This document shows, piece by piece, positions 1 to 11,539 of a stretch of 64,000 nucleotides of DNA (within the stretch, counting starts at the first letter, position 1; each line of letters opens with the position of its first letter). The translations under genes were made by a program, and so were the position numbers. This DNA is from Spizellomyces punctatus DAOM BR117. Its lineage: Eukaryota; Chytridiomycota; Chytridiomycetes; Spizellomycetales; Spizellomycetaceae. The stretch lies in contig NW_015971542.1 in NCBI RefSeq assembly GCF_000182565.1, positions 196,976 to 260,975 of the forward strand, written 5' to 3'. The notes beneath the pieces are model-generated. The model was not told where the DNA came from and made no database searches. It saw only the letters and a list, made by a program, of their open reading frames with translations.

Positions 1-108
1 AAAAGCTGGCAACTGTTCCGCCCTTCCACTTTTGTTCCTCCAAGTTCCCCACAAGCACTAACTACCCAAAGCTACTACACTCTTTTTGTACCTCATTATA
101 CCCTCAAA

Positions 109-1426
109 ATGGTTCGCTTGACTTCCTTCCTCTGCCTCGTGTTGGCATCTGTTGCCTCGGCTTCCCCAGTGTTGCAAAAGCGTGCTGGTGGTAAGTTTTT
201 TTTGGTTCAATTGCTTTAAGTCTACTTGGTCGCTCATTCCCTTTTAATATATTCCAGATGTCATCCCCGGCCAGTACATTATTACCTTCAAGGAATCCAA
301 CAACTTTGCCCCCCGGAACGTTGACGCTCTCATCAACGACATCCTCGGCTCAGTCAAGACTGACCTCCGTCGCGCAGAGTCGGCCGAACTCCTCCACAAG
401 TACGACTTTGGTAGTGGCCAGCTCCAAGGTTTCGCTGCAAAGTTGGAAGCCGATGCTCTCACAAAGGTCCAGGCTCACCCCGAAGTTCAGGCCATTGAGC
501 CCGACACCGTCGTCACGCTCGAGGCCACCCAGAGTGGCTTGGACAGGGGCTTGTGGGGTATTGATTCCCTCGACGGCCGCGTTGACGGCTCATACACCTA
601 CCCCGACAGCGCTGGCGCTGGTGTAGACGCCTACGTCATCGACACTGGTGTGACCGTCAACCACCCTGACCTTCGCGGCCGCGCAACCTGGGGTGCTTCC
701 TTCACCGGTGAATCCGGACAGACCGACGGAAACGGCCACGGTACCCACGTGGCTGGTACCATCGGTGGTAGCACCTACGGTGTTGCCAAAAAGGTCAACA
801 TCATTGGTGTCCGTGTCCTTGGTGCCGACGGAAGTGGCTCTAACTCCGGGGTTGTTGCGGGTATGAACTGGGTCGCTGACAGGGCGAGATCGACTGGACG
901 CAAGTCTGTTGCCAACATGTCCCTTGGTGGTAGCAAATCTTCGGCCACCGACAACGCTGCCCGTGCTTTGATCAACGCCAACGTTGCATTGGCCGTTGCT
1001 GCCGGTAACTCTGCAAAGGACTCGTGCACTGGATCTCCCTCCAACGTCAAGGAAGCTTTCACCGTCGCCGCCTCGGATGTGAACAACAGGTTTGCCTCCT
1101 TCTCCGAGTTTGGTCCCTGTGTTGGTAAGTGATCAAATGCGTGACAATGCACTACATGGCTTTTTAGGTGCTGACTGTTTTGCTCTCCATCAGACATTAT
1201 CGCCCCCGGTGTTCAAATCAAGTCTGCATGGAACAACGGTGGCACCAACACCATCTCTGGTACCAGCATGGCCACTCCCCACGTTACCGGTGCTCTTGCC
1301 GTTGCCTACAGCCAGCGCTCCTTCTCCTCCCCCGCGGAAGCTTTCCAATTCATCCTCAGCAAGGCCAAGACCAACGCCATCTCTGGTGTTCCCTCTGGTA
1401 CTCCCAACAAGTTCCTCCAGATCTAG
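109..1426 (+). CDS. secreted subtilisin-like serine protease (S8, proteinase K type)
   Basis: Three exons (109-190, 258-1124, 1194-1426) give 393 aa. The N-terminus is a signal peptide (MVRLTSFLCLVLASVASA) followed by an I9-type inhibitory prodomain (roughly residues 28-110). The catalytic domain shows the whole S8 triad: Asp in VIDTG, His in GHGTHVAGT and Ser in GTSMATPHV, plus the oxyanion-hole region around AAGNSA. In this family the prodomain is removed to give a secreted endopeptidase used in feeding or host degradation. Both introns are GT-AG and keep frame, the second falling inside FGPCVDIIAPG. Nothing is truncated. The gene stands alone, with broken coding-like sequence downstream. 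The family assignment is firm; the substrate is unknown. Confidence 0.95.
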
Positions 1427-3191
1427 ATTTCTAGAGTAGCGGTAGTTGCTTTGGGGTAGACATTTTACCTTTCCTTGACTAGCAGGCTCCAGTTAAGGAT
1501 TAGACATTAGTATGATTCTATGCGTCTGTGGATATTGAGCAGACATCAATAAAATGTCTCGTGATAAACATTGGTTTGAATTGGAAGATCACTATTATGG
1601 GACAGTGCTCCTACCAGGTCATTAACCTGTTGCCTCTAAAGGTTATAGGTGCGCATACGGAAAGACCCAAGTAGGTAAGCAAGGATGTGTCCGATTTGGT
1701 CAATTCTGATGACCAGTTTGTTCTTCAACTTTTCTCAGGGGTCCCAAAGCCTCCTGCTCATCCATACTACCGTCCTCGAACCCCTTTTACTGTCTCAGTT
1801 ATCCTTTTTCATCACAAAGCGCTTTGCGATCTGTCGTTACACTCTGACGGTCGGAAAATGTATGGCGACGGCGACGTCCGTGCTTGGACAGACTCGTGAT
1901 CGTCCACGTCCCGATCGCTTATGTAAGCAAACGTTGTCAATCACTACAGGATTACCATAAAACTGCCTGACTGAAAACCTGCGAATATATTTATTGCGTC
2001 GTGCCAAGCAGAGGCCCTTTGTTAAACTTGGTAGATGCCCAGAGTCCCCGATGAGCCCTTTGCGCTCGCTATCTTACCACAGATCCCGATGTTGACATGG
2101 CTGTCGTCGCCATTAAGTTGCGATAAACTCAATGGTCCGAGCGCGCTCATGCCCTTCTTTGCAATTCGCATCGGCACAGTCGTTGTCAACCCAGCAGACC
2201 GCGACGAAGTAATCAGGAAGTTGTAGTCGAATTATAAAGGAAATGAATTAACAATTTTGGACACAAGGAGCTATGAAATCGCTCGTTTGCATCAGAGGGA
2301 TTTTCCTGAAGAAAAGCGAGTGCCGTTGAAAGATGTTTGGGCAAAACTGAATACCCTACATCCAAGGGGACCATCCCGAAAAAGCATTATTCTAGTGACC
2401 TTTTGAGATCCCTACGGTTCAAAGTACGTGCCTAGAGAGTGTGCCGCTTTCGCCGACCTCAAGCGAGCTGCTTTGACGATCTCAACCTGAAACTGAACAA
2501 GATTGACAGGAGGGCCTTTGATCAGTCTTCTTCTGGCTGAAGAAAGAGTCCGCTGTCTCTGCAAGGAGATGGATCGGAAGGGTACGCAAATAGCAGATTG
2601 GATGAATCCGAGCCAAATTCCCGTATAAAGATGACGCCTGGGAGGACACTGAATGACATATGTAGGGCAATCCTTGTTGAGTATATTGTGACTCATTTTT
2701 TGACATGCAAGTGCTCTCCACAGCTGTGCTTTTCTCATTGTTAAGCTGTGGATTTCCTCAAGATTGGGACCTGCTGCTGGCAATGTGACCGAGACAGTGC
2801 AGCCAAGGTCGGCGCCCCTATTGCATGATATTCCCATTGATTCCCAAAACGGCCGTCACTGTATTTGTATGATACTGACAGAGCTACCAGAGCTTCCACT
2901 GAAGTCATATGCATTTGCGCTGGGTTGACGCTCAATGTCCTAGTTTAGGGTATTGATCCCACTGCACGAGTTGGGTACCTCCGGTGCATCTACTTTACCT
3001 TGGCAATACTCCCTGTACGCTAGCTGTAAGAATGGGAACTGTCGTTGCACCCATGAAGGTCGTGAAGCTTGCTGAGGTTGCACCCGACAGTCATTCAAAG
3101 TACGAACAGACAGGACATTACATCTGAGTTGTTAACCCAATCCATAGACATACACATTGTTCGTGGAATGAGTACCCGCTGTAGGCGCGTG
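1427..3191. other. gene-poor stretch with broken coding-like segments
   Basis: There is no complete gene that I can support. Plus-strand stretches at 1687-1899, 2035-2226 and 2240-2405 read like protein (for example LDTRSYEIARLHQRDF near 2256). They are separated by stops and frame changes, and I found no consistent splice solution. The LDTRSYE segment is only faintly reminiscent of a rhodanese domain. A further plus-strand piece near 2495-2625 (SLLLAEERVRCLCKEM) is in another frame. This could be a decayed gene or a multi-exon gene that I failed to assemble. Confidence 0.3.
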
Positions 3192-3705
3192 AATGGGCAC
3201 CGCAGCGTATCCAACGTACGTTCCAGAAAATGCAAAGGTCAATGCTTGCACTGCACCGAGTAGTCCTCCAAAACAGTGGCAAAGCACCCGCGTATGTCCC
3301 CTCACAATTGCCTTGTCAATGGAATAATCTTTTCCGAACCCTGGCTCCAAAAGATATTCGTATCGCCGAGTCATGTCCATCACCCCCATCCATACCACCA
3401 TTATCTTTGATCCTGAAGAGATGGCAAACCTCTGATGGGGACACCCTCGTGAGCATGGAGGCCAAGAAGACTCTTGGGTGGATGACCCTGATGAGGCTGA
3501 CGAAGCCATCTTAAAGGCGACAAAGGCGTCCAAAGACGCGATCGATCAGGTATCATCTGCGGGGCATGTCCTCGACTGGTGTATGCAGCCAACTCGAAGA
3601 GTTGGATGTGCAGTAGAGGTCATTCAAACGGCACACTTCAAGAATGACATGTTTTTTCAAGCGACACCCAAGTCGGCTGCGAGTTGCATGGCAGTATGGA
3701 AGTAG
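3192..3705 (+). CDS. possible small multi-exon gene, unidentified
   Basis: An ATG at 3192 opens a 44-codon stretch beginning MGTAAYPTYVPENA. A second acidic stretch at about 3409-3549 contains DDPDEADEAILKATKASKD and ends at a GT donor-like GTATCA, with one in-frame stop between the two that would need an intron. The opposite strand is also open here (3132-3533), so the coding strand is not certain. I do not recognise the product. It could equally be part of the decayed segment upstream, or the leader region of the dehydrogenase gene that starts at 3928. Confidence 0.18.
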
Positions 3706-3927
3706 ACTGTATATTTGCCAAAAGGGCCTATGTGGCAATTACCTGTGCGTTTCGTTGTCCGTTGTCCAACGCAGTTCAGACGTCGAGTTGAGTGCTGCGC
3801 CTCGGAGGGTAACACGAGAGGTCCGCGCATCGCGTGACATTCAAGTTGGCAAAGTTGGCTTTTGTAAGTTGGTGCTTTCGACTTGCTAGTTTGCCCACCT
3901 AGAGTTGTCTTTTGCTTCAACATCACA

Positions 3928-6362
3928 ATGCTTTGCACGCGCACCAGGCCCGCAGCCCGTTTCCTGCAGGTGAAGACATGCCTTGTGGACTTCTTTCTCG
4001 TCCTGCACACCTAACAATTCCTGTCTCAGTTGGCTAGCCGGACATGTACACTTGCCTCTGTGCGAGGAATGTCTCTTACAGCTACTGTGGAACGCACAAA
4101 GTCACAAAAGACACCGACTACACAATTGTATGTCAACGGAGAGTTCTTTGAGTCACAGACGAAGCAGTGGTTTGAGTTGCGCAACCCAGTAAGTGCTCCA
4201 CAAGCAAGCATAGTGCAAGAGTTAAGCGACTAATATGTTTTTCTTTATAGGCAACTCAGGAGCTCGTAACGTTGGTACCACAAGCGACGCCGGAGGAATT
4301 GAAGCATGCGTCCCGAACCGCTGAAGAGGCATTCAAGACATGGAAACAGAGCAGCGTATTGACTCGACAGCGGATCATGATGAATCTACAATTGCTCATA
4401 AGAGATAACATGGTGCGCTGATACTATGGAACTTTAACTGTTGCAATATTGGATAATTGCTGAGCGCGAGCTTTTTATAGGATGAACTTGCGAAATCCAT
4501 CACGACAGAACAAGGAAAGACATTTCCAGATGCCAAGGGTGATGTCCTGCGTGGTCTGCAAGTGTGAGTAAACTGCCATGCTGTTAAATCTCTGGACACT
4601 TGTTCCTCAACAGTCCGTGTCGCAGAGTTGAGAACGCGTGTGGTATCCCGTCGCTTCTGATGGGTGAGAAGCTTCCCGTTGCGCGAGACATGGACACGTT
4701 CACCATCCGTGAACCATTGGGCGTGGTCGCTGGTATTGCCCCTTTCAATTTCCCCGCTATGATACCCTTGGTAGGTTGTCCGTCAGCCTCCTCCAGGTTT
4801 GTGAGCACCGAAAACCTTATGATTTCAACATTTTACAGTGGATGTTCCCTTTGGCCATCGCAACAGGCAACACATGCCTCATCAAGCCTTCGGAGCGGGA
4901 TCCGGGTGCTATGATGATATTGGCAAAGCTCGCTGAAGAAGCTGGTGTACCTAAAGGTGTTCTCAACGTTGTGCATGGCGGTACGTCAAGAACATTTTAA
5001 AAGTTCAAGAACATTGCGTTCAAAGATACTAATGTGATCCATATATAGGTGTCGATACTGTAAATTTCCTCTGTGATGACCCTGCAATTCGTGCCATCTC
5101 GTTTGTTGGCTCAGACAGAGCTGGAAAATACATTTTCTCACGCGGAACTGCCAACGGGAAACGGGTTCAAGCCAACCTTGGAGCAAAGAACCATGGTGTG
5201 ATTATGCCAGATGCGAACAAAAACCACACCTTGAATCAGCTTCTTGGAGCTGCTTTCGGAGCTGCTGGTCAGCGTTGCATGGCGTTATCTACTGTCGTGT
5301 TTGTGGGAAAAGCGAGGGAATGGTTGCCGGAGCTTGTGGAACGCGCCAAGACGTTGAAGGTTACTGGGGGATTTGAGGAGGGCGCTGATTTAGGGCCACT
5401 TATTACTCCCCAGGCTAAGGAACGCTGTGAAGAGCTGATTCAATCTGGTAACCAAGTAACATTTCATGATATATTGTGCAATCACTGAGGCGTATTGCTG
5501 CCATTTTACATAGGTATTGATGAAGGCGCTACATTGCTGCTGGACGGACGGAACCCTCAGGTTGAGATCACGTTCTTGGTTGTGCCCGATGGCATGTGCG
5601 CTTACTGTTCTTTAGGTTCCTGAGAAGTACAAGGCCGGAAACTTCGTTGGTCCAACCATATTAGGAGATGTAAAACCGACAATGCGATGCTACACCGAAG
5701 AGATCTTTGGTCCAGTCTGTATTCGGGTCAAAGGCCGCACAGTTTGCATTCATTTGGCTTATATGTAGTTTCCAGGTTTTGGTATGCCTTTCAGCTGACA
5801 CCTTGGATGATGCGATCAAGATGGTGAACAGAAACCCGTATGGTAAGGTGGTTGTGTTCTAATTTGGCCGCTCGCTTGTGACTAACCTTGTGATGCTCTA
5901 TAGGCAATGGAACTGCTATTTTTACCAATTCGGGCGCAATTGCTCGCAAGTTCACGGAGGAGATTGATGTTGGCCAAGTCGGGTAAGCCCTTGACATCCA
6001 GTATTTGGTATCAAGGCTTCACTAACATTATTGTAATACCCAGTGTGAATGTCCCCATCCCTGTCCCGCTGCCTATGTTCTCGTAAGTTTTGCACAGTCA
6101 AGTTACAATTATGCGTCAAGATTCTTATCTTGGCTCAATGTATTACCAGGTTCACCGGGAGTCGCGGAAGCATTCAGGGAGACCTCAACTTTTACGGAAA
6201 AAGCGGCATTCAGGTAGAGTATCTGTCACATAACGCTGAGATAACTTTGATATTCACTATCATTTGTAGTTTTACACTTCGACGAAGACAGTTACGCAAC
6301 TCTGGAGACACGAAGATGCCACTGAGCTGGAGGCAGCTGTCAACATGCCTACCCATCACTAA
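3928..6362 (+). CDS. ALDH6A1: methylmalonate-semialdehyde dehydrogenase (CoA-acylating), mitochondrial
   Basis: Fourteen exons (3928-3969, 4030-4188, 4251-4412, 4481-4563, 4626-4770, 4839-4980, 5049-5447, 5514-5560, 5616-5714, 5776-5842, 5904-5982, 6044-6082, 6150-6213, 6270-6362) sum to 1620 bases, or 539 aa, the usual family length. The N-terminus [14 protein letters not shown] is Arg-rich like a mitochondrial presequence, which is why I prefer this start to the Met downstream. Family hallmarks are [11 protein letters not shown]-type (here [11 protein letters not shown]), FVGSDRAG, the catalytic Cys in [18 protein letters not shown] and FTGSRGS near the end. In valine and pyrimidine catabolism the enzyme converts methylmalonate semialdehyde to propionyl-CoA in the matrix. 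The intron at 5715 has a GTCTGT donor, an unusual form seen again in neighbouring genes. Confidence 0.96.
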
Positions 6363-6897
6363 AATGATCAGACAGCAGTATGTGTAGTGTTGCTTGCCAT
6401 AGATAGCTAGTGAGACAGTATATGACATAGGGCATGTGAGGTAACGGAAGCAATACATCCACTAGTAGCATGGCATTATCAGGACTGTGATTGCCCGCGG
6501 GGCAGAGAAATGTTTGCTAGCTGCTTTAAGAAGTTTTCAGCCTGCTCTTTCCCAGACGGTATGCTCAAAACAGGTATGTTCGGCCTCTCGGTGGTTTCGT
6601 CACCGAAGTGCATCTGCGTTAAGGTTTAGGCCAACTGAACACAATACAGTCTGGTCTTGGAACGTGCCTTTCCGTCGTCTGGAACCATCTCGCCGCTACA
6701 TACGGAGTTGTTATTTTCAGGGAGTTTTGCTGCTCGGGGGGCTTGCGAGGGAGTTTCCATTGTTCCAACTTACAATTGTTGCCAATGTGCCGTTTCCAGT
6801 ATCGTCGCGTGTATCCGTCCGAGACTTCCGGACACAGACGAGCATTTTCCTTGGACTTGCAGAATCGTCAAAGAAATGAATTTCAAGATCCTACCTA
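6363..6897. other. intergenic: downstream of MMSDH, upstream of CIP2A-like gene
   Basis: A 130-codon plus-strand open frame (6487-6879) and shorter overlapping frames occur here. None resembles a known family and the leading sequence has no splice support. I treat the segment as 3' flank of the dehydrogenase plus promoter of the next gene. Confidence 0.4.
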
Positions 6898-9800
6898 ATG
6901 TTGGCACGATCCCCAACCCCTCCTCTACATCCCCATTATGCCTCTGAACAACTCCTAGAGATCCTGGGCTCTAGACACTCCCATCCAGAATCAATTTCAA
7001 CAAAGCTTCACCCGTTGATTGTGGTCTGTCTCTATTCGGCCTTTATGTACTTTTGACCCGCCACTGAAATGCACTGGATATGTAGCCTTGTCTCGAAGAA
7101 TTCCGTCAAACGCCGTCCCTACTTCGTTTGCCAGCATTCTGGCAGCCTTTCGGGTCTGACTCTGAACAGCGAAATGCTTGCGCGGCATACAATTTCGTAT
7201 CTGAGTTGGTGAACGTTTTACGGGTTTCGGGCAGTGAAAAGGAATTGTATTTGAGAACAAATGAGATATTGGAACTACTAGGTGGATTTCAATGCTGTTC
7301 TGTCTTCCGAGATTGCTAGAGCCTTATGTTTATCTGCTTGTCGCGACCGTGTTTCTTAGCGAAGGATTCGTTATGGCGAGAACTTATTGCTGTATTTCAA
7401 GTGCCGCTCATGGAGATCTTGGCCCTTGATCTCACGAAATGCACTGACAAGCTTCCAAAGGTGCCTTTTACGAGTGCGCGGTGACCCATGCAGCCCATTA
7501 TAATTTGGTACATTCGTCGTAGCTTGTTACTCTTCTGAGTATCATTACATATAAAAGCGAGGTGAAATGCACTGCACCGGACTTTGTTGAAATCCTTTGT
7601 GATAAGATGTGAGTAAAGGTGGGTTGAATGGGACTTGGGCCACCAGTGGGATCAGAGTTACATGAGTTATATCGTTGCCAGCATGACCATTGAGACCCTC
7701 AACTCGGAGATACTGGGATTATTTTCCAACCTTTGCGAGTCCGAGGCGTTCCGGAATACCCTCTTATCCGTATCAGTACTACCACGAATATTGCGGCGAT
7801 TGGTGAAGATGCTGAGCGACGAGGTTAGCTTGATACGTTTTATGGCTTCCTTGCATAAAACTTATCTAGTTTTGTGACGTAGAACTTGATTCTCGTGATT
7901 TACAGCCTCCAGATTCTCGTGCAACTTGTTGGATGCACCAGTATTATCCAAAATCTATTTAACGATGCAAATGTTCAAGAAGCATGGAAATTGGTTGTTA
8001 CTATATTGAGCAAGCAGAATTCCCAAGAATCGTGCCACGAGGCTGCTATCGACTTGCTAGAATTCATGTTCCGGCAAGAGAAGTTGGTGGGAACTTTGAA
8101 AAGGTATGTTCTGGAAACTTGATTGGCAGGAGGGCTGTATTTTGACGAATTTTAGATATGTGTCAGATACGCAGGTCATACGCAAATTACTGCTGTCTTT
8201 GTCGAAAGATGAAGCACTTTTGTCCCAAGTATGGTAACCTCCAGAGAAATACCGAATTACTCTTTGCATCTCATTAATGCTGGATGTCGTATAAGATGTG
8301 CCGTTTTGCGGCGGTGATGATGGAGAATTGCAAATATAGTCACCAGCTACTAGCAGTAGTACTAGAGTCCGATGCAGTACCGAAGGCGTTGGAGGGCATT
8401 GCCCAATATTGTCTTGAGCCGAAAGAGAAGCTGGTTCGTGGCCGTAACGGGCAACATGATCGGGGAATGCAAATCCGCTCCAGCACCGTCAACGCATGTA
8501 GTTTTTTGCGAACCGTACTTATCGCGGTACTGTACCATAATAGCCTCCTTCATCCTTGGACGGACGCTGGACTAACTCATTCCTATAGCTCGAGAATGAA
8601 TCTGTAACGCAAGAAGAGTTTGATCGACTTGCCGACCAGTTTATCCCATCAATACCCCTGTTGCTTGATTGCCTTGCGTCGGCTTTGGAAACCGTCAAGG
8701 AAGATCAAATGAACGTCGAACCTGAGAATCATGAATCAGCCCAGCGGTTGACACAAAAAGAATTGCTAGAACTTGCCCAAACGATTGATGATATCCTTTT
8801 GTTATTGATTTTGCTTTCTTTCGAGTATATAGCTTTTGCAAGTGCCTTGACTCTTCACACTTTTGATTACATTCCCCCGGTTCGATCTAGACGAGGCGGA
8901 TATGGAAGCAGTTGATACTGAACGGTGGATATCTATTGCCTTGGAAATTGCCGTGGCGTATCTATGGAGCAATATGAAGAGTGGGGATGCATGTGCTGCT
9001 GTTTTTACTCTCGTTACTCACTTGGGAGAGACCAAGAAAGTGCCGTATGCGCTGGAGGTGAGATGAAAATCAGGAGCCACTTGCTGATGAAGCCGCAATG
9101 ACCATATCCTTAGTTTCTGTCAAGCGATGAGGTTGCCAAAACGCTAGCGACAATAATGCGTGAATCTTCCTGCTGTTCTACAATTGAGCGTATCCTGGCT
9201 CTGGTCGCACGAACAACTCATTGCCAACAAATGTCAGTAAGGTTGTTGTAAAGTTGAATCTATTCGGCTGCTAACTTTGACCGCAGGCTAGGTCGTTCTC
9301 TGGCTCGACTGAATATATCGAGAGCAGCTGAAGACTGGCAAGAGAAGGATATCGTAAATAATGCGAATAATGTAGACACAAATCTTGGTCGAGTTACTGC
9401 TTGTTCAAAACCAAAGAAAAGATTCGAGTTAAAAGAAGTGGACGAGACGTTGGCAACCTTGGAAAAGCTGGTAACCTCTTTCAGCCGTATTCAAAACAAC
9501 GGCGATTGTCCTTAAGACATGGCAATTTCAGGAAGAGGAGCTTGCTATCACACGAGAGAACATGCGCAAAGAGATGGAGCTCAAAGATGCGATTTCTCAG
9601 CGGAAGATCTCTGTCCACTCGAACAAATCAGAATTCCTGAAGGTGAGTTAATGGATTGAGACAACCTAGTTCAATTTCTCACAGCTTGGTGGTATCCATA
9701 GGCAGAACTGGATCGGTTAACTGTATGGTGGTTGGGTGGAGTTTGACTCCCACGTTTAGCATCTTATAAGAGTCTCCTATTCTAGGAATGTTTGGACCAG

Positions 9801-10597
9801 AAGACATCTGCTCTTGAACAAAGCGAAATAGCAAATGCAGATATGACCCAGAAGGTGAGCAAAGTGCCTTAGATGGCTCCAAATATGGAACTTACTGAAC
9901 ACCGATGTTAATTTGACCACTAGGTAGCGGATTTGCAGAGGTCACTTTCAGAAGCAAGACACGAGAGTAGCAGAATCAAGGGAGAGCTTATCCAAATGAC
10001 GGAAGAAACAAATAGATACAAGAAAAAGAATCATGAGACTGAGCAAGCATTGGCATGTTGTCGAGAGAAGTAAGTTATTCACCAGCATACGTTCACGCGC
10101 ACATGAAGCGCCTTTATTCAGAACCTTTTCTATAGACTTCGAGAGGTGACGGATGAAGCTGCATCTGCCACAGAGAATATCCACCGCCTCGAACATGAGA
10201 AGGATGCACAGGGAAAAGCGCATAAGGCCCGGCAAAAGGAATTGCAGCTGGAGATACAAGATTTAACCCATCAACTAAAGGAATTGCAGGCAGAGGTACG
10301 GCCTAGTGAATCCTCTAGACATGTAGTAGCTCATCTCTAATCATAATCCTGGTATAGAGAGCTTTATTCCAACAAACCACGGTCGCTCAAAAGGCACGGA
10401 TTTCCACCCTGGAGGAAAAGGTGAAAGAGCTGCAACTTGAGCTCGGAGACCAGGAACGTGAGCATGATGAAATCGTGATGAAATTGGCACAAAGTTTAAA
10501 TAGCCTTAATTTGCGGAAACGAAAAGGCGTGGTTGCGGTTGGGGGAAAGATGAAGGATGAAGTTGATGAAGAGCTGTCCAGTGGGCAGGAGCCTTGA
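6898..10597 (+). CDS. CIP2A-like protein: armadillo-type helical N-terminus, long C-terminal coiled coil
   Basis: A multi-exon gene starting with MLARSPTPPLHPHYASEQLL at 6898, first intron 7024-7085 (donor GTCTGT). The N-terminal half is helical with hydrophobic repeats, such as EILGLFSNLCESEAFRNTL near 7710 and AIDLLEFMFRQEKLVGTL near 8050. These resemble the armadillo-like part of CIP2A. From about 9400 the product becomes a charged coiled coil (RENMRKEMELKDAISQRK, KARQKELQLEIQDLTHQL). It ends after HDEIVMKLAQSLNSL, comparable to the C-terminal tail of animal CIP2A. In animals CIP2A binds and restrains PP2A and acts with TOPBP1 in mitosis. Exon edges between 7220 and 7620 are approximate. 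A generic p115/Uso1-like tether is the main alternative, but the armadillo match favours CIP2A. Confidence 0.5.
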
Positions 10598-10753
10598 ATA
10601 AACCAATGGTTGCAATGTGCAATTTATCTCTTTTTGGAAGAATGGCGGTGTCATTTCGCGCTGGTCATTAAACCGAGCAAGTTCGGTCCAAAGTGAGATT
10701 TCCCACTTCAACTACTTTTCGTCTTTTCATCTGTGCATTATCTATTATTCGCC

Positions 10754-11190
10754 ATGTCGCAACCATCGGGCAAAACCGCACAAGTGCAGGACCAAGTGAA
10801 TGAGGTCGTCGGCATTATGCAAGGTGAAAACTCGCACAACTGGCGAAGAACTTCTCAAGGCGGTGGCTGACTCAATTCCTACAGATAATATCAATAAGGT
10901 CATGCAAAGAGGCGAGCAACTTGACACCCTACAGGACAAGACAGGTATGTCCTGCCAATATGGCTGTGGCATATAGCAGCGGACTGACTCTATATCTTTG
11001 TGCAGAGGACCTTCAAAACTCCTCGCTACAATTCAAGCGAGGAGCAAACAGGGTCCGAAAACAAATGTGGTGGAAGGATATGAAGATGAAGCTTATCCTT
11101 GGAGGGGTCATTGCAGCTGTTTTGATTATTATTATTGGTGCGTCTGCAAGACAGTATTCGATTACTGAGAAGGAGCAGAAGGAGAACTGA
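10754..11190 (+). CDS. R-SNARE, VAMP/synaptobrevin family
   Basis: Three exons (10754-10823, 10885-10944, 11006-11190) give 104 aa. The protein is a short N-terminus, a SNARE motif and a C-terminal transmembrane anchor. The zero-layer Arg is visible in KVMQRGEQLDTLQDKTEDL, followed by the conserved basic-aromatic juxtamembrane KQMWWKDMKMK and a hydrophobic segment (LILGGVIAAVLIIIIG). A short lumenal tail of about 15 residues follows. Synaptobrevins sit on secretory or endosomal vesicles and pair with Qa/Qb/Qc SNAREs to drive fusion; yeast Snc1/2 are the closest functional comparison. Length and architecture are complete. Confidence 0.93.
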
Positions 11191-11539
11191 CATTTCCTTT
11201 TTCCTTGTCGTCAGTCTCGGTTATTTCTAGCACGAAGAAGTAGACTAAGAAATTGTTTACTGCTCTTGAAAGTATGGCGGCATCTTGATACCACGGCGCT
11301 TATCGACCCAGGCGTATGCGCCCCCATCGGCTATTTTTTTGGATGGAGTCTATAATGTAGTTTGAATAGGCGCCTTTCGAAGTTTGTATTTTTACTTATT
11401 AATTATTGACTGTAACTCACACATCATTACCATGCTGAAAAAAAAAGAGAGCGTTATGGTGTTGGTGCAAAATGGTTCAAAGATGCACTTCAGCTCAATC
11501 CAGTATTGAGGCATTGATCGTTAAAGTTCCCTTGTTGCC
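11191..11539. other. intergenic, 349 bases
   Basis: 3' flank of the VAMP gene and upstream region of the Sel1-repeat gene. It is AT-rich around 11340-11450, with an A-run near 11440. No gene seen. Confidence 0.5.

Noticed and set aside
3132-3533. 133-codon minus-strand open frame
   Set aside because: No domain, and the composition mirrors the opposite strand; I kept only a low-confidence plus-strand candidate.
6487-6879. 130-codon plus-strand frame as a gene
   Set aside because: Arg/Ser/Phe-rich, no family, and it lies in the promoter space of the CIP2A-like gene.
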